Shown one piece after another: positions 59,499-64,000 of a stretch of DNA of 64,000 nt. Both the position numbers and the translations under genes were made by a program. Where the stretch lies: the NCBI GenBank assembly GCA_016125275.1, contig WGMB01000003.1, forward strand, positions 682,001 through 746,000, read 5' to 3'. This DNA comes from Acidobacteriota bacterium (GTDB lineage: Bacteria > Acidobacteriota > Terriglobia > Bryobacterales > UBA6623). The first letter of the stretch is position 1. Every line of letters starts with the position of its first letter. The notes under the pieces are model-generated. The model ran no database searches. It had not been told where the DNA came from and saw only the letters and a program-made list of their open reading frames with translations.

Positions 59499-60653
59499 TC
59501 AGCCCAGCTTCGGGTAGTAGCCGGCGCGGGTGAAGACGTCGTACTTGCCCTTGGCTTTGAGCTTGATCTCGCGAAAGCCGTCGCGGGCGCCCTCGGAGGG
59601 CCTGTAGCCGAGGCTGTACTGGCTGCGCAGCTCCTCGTCGATCTGATCGAAGATCTGGTTGAGCGAGAGGTGCTTGGAGACTTTCTCCATGCGGCCGCCG
59701 GTCTGCTCGGAGAGCCGCTTGAGGGCCCCGTCGCCGTCGCGGCCGGCGCCCATGCCGAAGCCTCCGAAGCGGCCGTAGAGCGCCTCGTCGGCGTAGTAAA
59801 TGCTGTAGACGACCACGTCGGCGCGCTGGGCCGCTTCGACCGCTTGGTCGAGCGTCATCTTGCTGCCCATGTCCACGCCGTCGGAGATCAGCACCACGGC
59901 CTTGCGTCCGGACTGCTCCTGCAAAACGTCGTTGGCGGCCAGGTACACCGAGTCATACAGAGCGGTGCCGATGCCGCGACCGCCGGCGCCTCCTCCGGAC
60001 CCGCCTCGGCCGCCGCCCGGGTACGGCCCTCCGCCGCCGGGATACGGACCGCCGCGCCCTCGCCGGCCGCCTGGGAACGGGCCGCCGCCCCCGGGGAATG
60101 GACTGCCCCCGCCGGGAAACGGGCCGCCGGGAAACTGGTGATTGGCGACGATGCGCCGGGGACGCATCTCGCCCGGCGTGTGCAACCCGTCGAGCGCGGA
60201 GCTCAGGGCCTTGCGCGACGAGGTCAGATCCTGGACGAGGGTCACGTCGTAGTCGAAGTTGATCAGGAACGCCTGGTCCTTGCTCTCATCGATCACGCGT
60301 TCGAAGAAGCGGCCTCCGGCGGTGCGTTCCTCCTCCAGAATGCGCTCCTGGCTGCGGCTGGTGTCGACCAGCAGTCCCACGGTCAGCGGCAGGTCGGTGA
60401 GGGTGGCGAAGTACTCGATGGTCTGCGGACGACCGTCCTCGTGGAGCTCGAAATCGTCCTTGGTCAAGGTGGTGATGAGGGCCCCTTTCTTGTCGCGCAC
60501 GGTGGCGAAGACGTTCACCACGTCGACGCCGGCCTGGAAGACTGCTCCGGGACCGTCGTCCTGCGCCTGGGCCAGCAGGCGCGGCGCGGCGACCGCTCCC
60601 AGGGAGAGAGCCGCGAGGGCGCGGCGGCGGGTCCAACCTGCAGGGGAGTCCAT
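59499..60653 (-). CDS. Tat-leader VWFA-related acidobacterial protein with Pro/Gly tract
   Basis: 384 residues. The leader WTRRRALAALSLGAVAAPRLLAQ is Tat-like. The VWFA-related domain (TIGR03436 type) has VDVVNVFATVRDKKGALITTLTKDDFELHEDGRPQTIEYF, the MIDAS start VGLLVDTSRSQ, and KAVVLISDGVDMGSKMTLDQAVEAAQRADVVVYSIYY. It is interrupted by about 50 residues of FPGG/YPGG repeats between the strands (nucleotides 59985-60140). The protein ends EIKLKAKGKYDVFTRAGYYPKLG, as in relatives. It is first in a unit with the FG-GAP and AsmA genes. Confidence 0.87.
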   Translation of the reverse strand: MDSPAGWTRRRALAALSLGAVAAPRLLAQAQDDGPGAVFQAGVDVVNVFATVRDKKGALITTLTKDDFELHEDGRPQTIEYFATLTDLPLTVGLLVDTSRSQERILEEERTAGGRFFERVIDESKDQAFLINFDYDVTLVQDLTSSRKALSSALDGLHTPGEMRPRRIVANHQFPGGPFPGGGSPFPGGGGPFPGGRRGRGGPYPGGGGPYPGGGRGGSGGGAGGRGIGTALYDSVYLAANDVLQEQSGRKAVVLISDGVDMGSKMTLDQAVEAAQRADVVVYSIYYADEALYGRFGGFGMGAGRDGDGALKRLSEQTGGRMEKVSKHLSLNQIFDQIDEELRSQYSLGYRPSEGARDGFREIKLKAKGKYDVFTRAGYYPKLG

Positions 60654-60746
60654 GGTCTCGCCCTGTCAGACGCGGCGCGGCGCCACAGGGATTCAGCGCG
60701 AGCCGCGAGAAATGATAAAGCTTTGTAAAGAAAGGAACGTTGCCCA

Positions 60747-60779
60747 GCGTTAGGAGGGACGCAGGATCCCTCCTAACGC
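60747..60779 (-). terminator. Strong hairpin downstream of the SulP operon
   Basis: A perfect 13-bp stem (GCGTTAGGAGGGA and its inverse) with a 7-nt loop, 28 nt after the stop of the SulP gene. There is no immediate T-tract, but it sits exactly where the operon should end. Confidence 0.6.
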
Positions 60780-60807
60780 AGAGAGAGCTCGCCGAACAGC
60801 GATCTCC

Positions 60808-62364
60808 CTACTGCCCCATCGAGGCCATCGTCGCTTCCCTCGACGAGACCCCGTCGGAGCTGGTCCCAGATGCAGAGCGGTGGTAGCGGTCCACCAGCGC
60901 CTGCCACTCCACACGCAGCGTGCCTCCGTTGGCGGCGTGCTGCTTCTCCCATGAGGACAGCATGTCCAGGCAGGCGTGGTCAATATAGTCTAGGTTCCCG
61001 ATATGGATATGAAGCTCAGCTCCCCGGGGTACGGAGTCGAGCGCCATGGCCAGGTGCGGCAGGCCCAGGAAGGTCGCCGACCCGCGCAGTGTCAGGTCCA
61101 CTCGGTTGGCGCTCTGGTCGCGCACGGTCTCCACCCGCAGGTAGGCGAAGGTGTAAACCAGCTTGGCCACGGCGAGCCCCACGCCCAGTAACACTCCGGC
61201 GAGCAGATTGGTGGCGACGATGCCGGCCAGCGTGACGAAGTAGATCGCCACCTCAGCCTTGCCATAGCCGGCGATCGACTTGATCTTGGCGATGTTGAGC
61301 AGCTTGTAGCCGGTGTAAACCAGAATCGCCGCCAGCGACGCCGTCGGAATGTGGTTGAGCAGCCAAGGGAAGACCGCCACGGTCGAGAGTAGCCAGACGC
61401 CGTGCAGGATCGTCGAGTAGCGGGAAGTCGCTCCGGCCTGCACGTTCGCTCCCGAGCGCACGATCACGCCCGTCATCGGCAGCGCTCCCATCACGCCGCA
61501 GATCAGGTTGCCTACGCCCTGCGCCGCCAGCTCCCGGTCGTAGTTGGTGCGCTCGCCGTTGTGCATCTGGTCGACGGCGGCGGCGCACAGCAGGGTCTCG
61601 GCGCTGGCTACGAACGCGACGACAAAGCCCAGCAGCAGGATCTCCGGCTCCAAAATCCTCGACAAGTCGAGCAGTCCAGGCGGGTTGGCCGCGTCGACCA
61701 GGTTGTGCGGCACCTCGATCTTCTTGATCGGCAGCCCCATGTAGCCGGCCGTCGCCGAGGCCACGACCACCGCCACCAGGGCCGAAGGAATCATTCGGAG
61801 GAACTGCGGCTTGTAGCGGTTCCAGCTCAGCAGCGTGAGAATGGTCAGCAGCCCGATGAAGGCGGCCAGATGGTGGGTGGAACCGTCGATCGGAAACACC
61901 CCCTTGTAGAGCGCCTCGGGGATCGACAGCAGGTTCTCGAGCCCTCCGCCGCGCGGGCTGTCGTCCACCATCACGTGGAACTGCGAGCCCAGAATCAACA
62001 TGCCGATGCCGGCCAGCATCCCGTGGATGACCGACGGCGAGATGGCTCGGAACCACTGGCCCCACTTGAGCAGCCCGGCCGCCAACTGGATTGTCCCGGC
62101 AATCAGCAGCACCACGCCCAGCATCTCGAGCCCGTGCTCTCGCACCAGGTCGTAGACCAGCACGGCCAACCCGGCCGCGGGCCCGCTGACTTGCAGCGGC
62201 GAGCCGGCCAGCAGCCCAACCACCAAGCCGCCCACGATGCCGGTGAGCAAGCCCAAGGCGGGCGGAACACCCGAGGCGATCGCGATGCCCATGCACAGCG
62301 GCAACGCGACGAGGAAGACGACCACCGAAGCCAACAAGTCCTTCGATAGATCAGGCGATGTCAT
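60808..62364 (-). CDS. SulP-family anion transporter (probable bicarbonate uptake) with STAS domain
   Basis: 518 residues from ATG 62364; the longer frame overlaps the carbonic anhydrase gene and is rejected. About 11 membrane helices with SulP marks: LASVVVFLVALPLCMGIAIASGVPPALGLLTGIVGGLVVG, SGPAAGLAVLVYDLV, FVASAETLLCAAAVDQMHNGERTNYDRELAAQGVGNLICGVMGALPMTGVIVRSGANVQAGATSR. A short STAS domain ends the protein (ELHIHIGNLDYIDHACLDMLSSWEKQHA). Adjacent carbonic anhydrase suggests HCO3- as substrate, as in the BicA branch; sulfate cannot be excluded. Confidence 0.9.
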   Translation of the reverse strand: MTSPDLSKDLLASVVVFLVALPLCMGIAIASGVPPALGLLTGIVGGLVVGLLAGSPLQVSGPAAGLAVLVYDLVREHGLEMLGVVLLIAGTIQLAAGLLKWGQWFRAISPSVIHGMLAGIGMLILGSQFHVMVDDSPRGGGLENLLSIPEALYKGVFPIDGSTHHLAAFIGLLTILTLLSWNRYKPQFLRMIPSALVAVVVASATAGYMGLPIKKIEVPHNLVDAANPPGLLDLSRILEPEILLLGFVVAFVASAETLLCAAAVDQMHNGERTNYDRELAAQGVGNLICGVMGALPMTGVIVRSGANVQAGATSRYSTILHGVWLLSTVAVFPWLLNHIPTASLAAILVYTGYKLLNIAKIKSIAGYGKAEVAIYFVTLAGIVATNLLAGVLLGVGLAVAKLVYTFAYLRVETVRDQSANRVDLTLRGSATFLGLPHLAMALDSVPRGAELHIHIGNLDYIDHACLDMLSSWEKQHAANGGTLRVEWQALVDRYHRSASGTSSDGVSSREATMASMGQ

Positions 62365-62401
62365 AGGGGTGGCAGCAGTGCGTCTCGGCGCCTGCCGGCT
62401 G

Positions 62402-63079
62402 TCAGATGGTCGGCAAGTTGCGCAGGTCCGACGTCGGGGTGGTCTCGCCGGTCTCGTCCGACCATTCGGCTCCGACCGGAAGGAAGGCTCGCTCGACTTC
62501 GTCGTAGGCCAGGACCTGGCCGGACTCGATCCGGTAGACCCAGCCGTGAATTTCCAGCCGCCCCGCGGCCAAAGCGGCGGCAACGTAGGGGTGCGTGCGC
62601 AGATGCGTCAACTGCATCAGCACGTTCTGCTCGATCAGGGCCTGCAGGCGCTTTTCTTCGCTGAGGTTCTGGGCCTCTTCCACGATGCGAACCGCGGCCA
62701 GCGAATGCGTGAGCCAGTTCTTCACGTGGGGAAACCGCTCGAGCTTGCGCGGGTCCATGGCGGCCGTCATGGCTCCGCAATAGCTGTGCCCGCAGACGAT
62801 TACGTGCCGCACGCCCAGAGCGCCCACGGCATACTCGATCGAAGCGGTGACGCCGCCGGTCTGCCCGGTGTGCGGCGGCACGATGTTGCCCGCATTGCGG
62901 CAGATGAACAGCTCGCCGGGCTCGCTCTGCGTTATCAAGCTCGGATCAATGCGGGAGTCCGCGCAGGTAATGAACAGCGCCTCGGGCTGCTGTCCGTGGG
63001 AGAGTCGCTGAAAGAGCTCGCGCCGCTGCGGAAACACGCTCGACTGAAAGCGACGTACGCCGGCCAGGATCTTCTTCAT
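62402..63079 (-). CDS. Beta-carbonic anhydrase
   Basis: 225 residues from ATG 63079, which overlaps the arsR-like gene stop (ATGA). All zinc and active-site residues of the beta class are present: Cys39-Ala-Asp41-Ser-Arg43 and His98-Ser-Tyr-Cys101. Supporting blocks are GELFICRNAGNIVPPH, GVTASIEYAVGALGVRHVIVCGHSYCGAM and LEIHGWVYRIESGQVLAY. It interconverts CO2 and bicarbonate in the cytoplasm. Its position between the regulator and the SulP transporter indicates a joint inorganic carbon function. Confidence 0.95.
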   Translation of the reverse strand: MKKILAGVRRFQSSVFPQRRELFQRLSHGQQPEALFITCADSRIDPSLITQSEPGELFICRNAGNIVPPHTGQTGGVTASIEYAVGALGVRHVIVCGHSYCGAMTAAMDPRKLERFPHVKNWLTHSLAAVRIVEEAQNLSEEKRLQALIEQNVLMQLTHLRTHPYVAAALAAGRLEIHGWVYRIESGQVLAYDEVERAFLPVGAEWSDETGETTPTSDLRNLPTI

Positions 63080-63471
63080 GCCTTGTGCCTCTTCTCGCTT
63101 TCCTCTTCCGTCTCGATCTCCGCGGCCCGAGGCTCTTCGAACTGAGACTGCCTCACGTTCGGAGCGGATTCGCCCAGGGCCACGCCGCCCAGCAGGAGCC
63201 AAGCGGCTAGCGCCGGCGTGGCCAGCCGATAGAGCACGTGGCGGCCTTCCTTGCGGTCTTCCACCACGTGGTTGGCGCGCAGCACCGCCAGGTGTTGGGA
63301 AATCCGGGCCTGACGCACGCCCAAGCTCTCGCAGAGCGTGTTGACGTCCTTCTCACTGTCGGAAAGCTCCTCTACCAAGCGTACCCGGTCCGGATGACCG
63401 AGAGCCTTGAAGAGCTCGGCCATGGCCTTGGTCGGCCTGTCGCCCCTCGCCGTAGAGCTGGACTCCCTCAT
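63076..63471 (-). CDS. ArsR-family transcriptional regulator
   Basis: 131 residues from ATG 63471 (MRESSSTARGDRPTKAMAELFKALGHPDRVRLVEEL); a frame to 63594 is open, but this start lies within the operator-promoter layout. The winged helix reads LSDSEKDVNTLCESLGVRQARISQHLAVLRANHVVEDRKEGRHVLYRLATPAL. No Cys pair of the ArsR/SmtB metal sites is seen apart from one Cys in TLCESL. The C-terminal 45 residues are an acidic tail. It should repress its own operon, possibly in response to redox or a carbon signal and not to metal. Confidence 0.88.
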   Translation of the reverse strand: MRESSSTARGDRPTKAMAELFKALGHPDRVRLVEELSDSEKDVNTLCESLGVRQARISQHLAVLRANHVVEDRKEGRHVLYRLATPALAAWLLLGGVALGESAPNVRQSQFEEPRAAEIETEEESEKRHKA

Positions 63472-63489
63472 ATTCACGATCGCGAATAT
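63470..63489 (-). promoter_or_regulatory. Palindromic operator over the arsR-like start codon
   Basis: Arms ATATTC and GAATAT flank CGATCG with one mismatched pair, giving a 20-bp near-perfect palindrome that includes the first base of the ATG at 63471. A TATACT -10 (63496-63491) lies directly upstream, so the palindrome covers the transcription start and the start codon. Confidence 0.55.
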
Positions 63490-63618
63490 AAGTATATCGT
63501 TCCACGCAGGCCTCGCGAGCCCTATGGTGCGATATCGAACGATCCCATCGAGGCTCCGCTCGGTCCGCCCACGTATGCAGGTGTTGGCGTACATGAAGCG
63601 CCGGACCGCGGCAACAAG

Positions 63619-63651
63619 AAGGTCCCCGGCGCAGCAGGCGGCGGGGACCTT
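63619..63651 (-). terminator. Hairpin terminator of the right-edge TonB receptor gene
   Basis: AAGGTCCCC pairs with GGGGACCTT over 9 bp around a 15-nt GC-rich loop, 30 nt after the stop at 63682. It is followed by a weakly T-rich CTTGTTGC on the minus strand. Confidence 0.5.
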
Positions 63652-63681
63652 TGGGTGGCACGGAGCGTCAATGCAGGCTGG

Positions 63682-64000
63682 TCAGAAGATGACTTTCATC
63701 CCGAACTGCATGTTGCGAGGCGTCCCCGCGCTCGTGATGCGGCCGAAGTTGGCCGTGCCGAAGGTGCCTCCGGCTTGTCCGAAGCGCGGCGTATTGGTGA
63801 AGTGGAACGACTCGAAGCGGAACTGCAGCCGCACCCTCTCGGTGATGTCGAACATCTTGAGAGCCGAGAAGTCCCAGTTGAAGGCCGACCGCTGCTGCAT
63901 CGTGTTGCGGCCCAAATTGCCGATCGTGTAGTCGGCTTGGCGGGAGAAGACGCTGGTATCGAAATCCTCCTCGATGGTCCGCTCGTCGCTACTGAGGATC
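63682..64000 (-). CDS. TonB-dependent receptor, Oar-like, C-terminal part (cut by window edge)
   Basis: The frame is open from the right edge and ends at 63682; about 105 residues are visible. They match the final strands of the other receptors: ADYTIGNLGRNTMQQRSAFNWDFSALKMFDITERVRLQFRFESFHFTNTPRFGQ, then GTFGTANFGRITSAGTPRNMQFGMKVIF with the terminal Phe of outer-membrane proteins. Compare the NWDLSMIKNT..RAEAFNFLNHTNY and GSFGTITSSRDARVIQLGLKLIF of copies 1 and 2. The rest lies outside the window. Confidence 0.85.
   Translation of the reverse strand, partial: ILSSDERTIEEDFDTSVFSRQADYTIGNLGRNTMQQRSAFNWDFSALKMFDITERVRLQFRFESFHFTNTPRFGQAGGTFGTANFGRITSAGTPRNMQFGMKVIF

Overview
The window looks like a chromosomal segment of an acidobacterium, most likely near Solibacter/Bryobacter. 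The evidence is family content: an ADOP-type ABC permease with a PadR regulator, a TIGR03437-type 'Solibacter C-terminal' protein, a VWFA-related secreted protein, a CRTAC1/FG-GAP protein, and Oar-like TonB receptors with an N-terminal carboxypeptidase-regulatory-like domain. GC content is high and coding is dense. This placement is inference; no rRNA or universal marker gene is present.

Layout. 0-8.3 kb: ADOP permease (cut by the left edge) and PadR, a secreted NTF2-like protein, a beta-propeller lipoprotein with a TIGR03437 protein, then a divergent pair of a CPA2 K+/Na+:H+ antiporter and a sodium:solute symporter. 8.3-15.1 kb: Tat-exported or secreted enzymes (DapA-like, esterase, enolase superfamily, an unknown) interleaved with a palindromic repeat of about 98 bp beginning GTAG and ending CTAC. 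In the middle is a REP-associated tyrosine transposase (RAYT). In five genes the GTAG/CTAC end of a repeat supplies the TAG stop codon. 15.1-24.4 kb: SelA-like PLP protein, esterase, internally duplicated outer-membrane barrel, FadN-type beta-oxidation enzyme, a small basic protein, a tRNA-His with A73, a small membrane protein and an LctP lactate permease. 24.4-31.9 kb: isochorismatase-like hydrolase, a TolC/HlyD/ABC tripartite exporter with an atypical nucleotide-binding domain, its probable NhaR-like LysR regulator, and an HExxH protein.

32-51 kb: the centre of the window is one long minus-strand gene string. It starts with a TonB receptor and continues with an NHL propeller, a Tat FAD oxidoreductase, a DUF1549/DUF1553 protein, a DUF1501 protein, a SUMF1-domain protein, an enolase-superfamily enzyme, an MFS sugar-acid-type transporter, an FCD-type GntR regulator, a DapA-family aldolase and a second enolase-superfamily enzyme. 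Most junctions overlap or are nearly touching, so it is probably one operon of 11 genes. The likely function is outer-membrane uptake, oxidation and dehydration of a sugar or sugar acid, followed by retro-aldol cleavage. A near-identical second TonB receptor lies directly upstream. Its promoter carries a perfect 24-bp palindrome at the predicted start of transcription. A third, more diverged receptor and a Tat-exported DapA homologue follow.

56-64 kb: an operon of VWFA protein, FG-GAP protein and AsmA protein; then ArsR regulator, beta-carbonic anhydrase and SulP transporter, which looks like a self-regulated bicarbonate unit with a palindromic operator over the arsR start codon; and the C-terminus of a fourth TonB receptor at the right edge.

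Two cross-cutting features stand out. About ten proteins carry Tat-type leaders, several on enzyme families that are normally cytosolic. Several genes have a -10-like hexamer ending 6-7 nt before the start codon, which suggests leaderless mRNAs.
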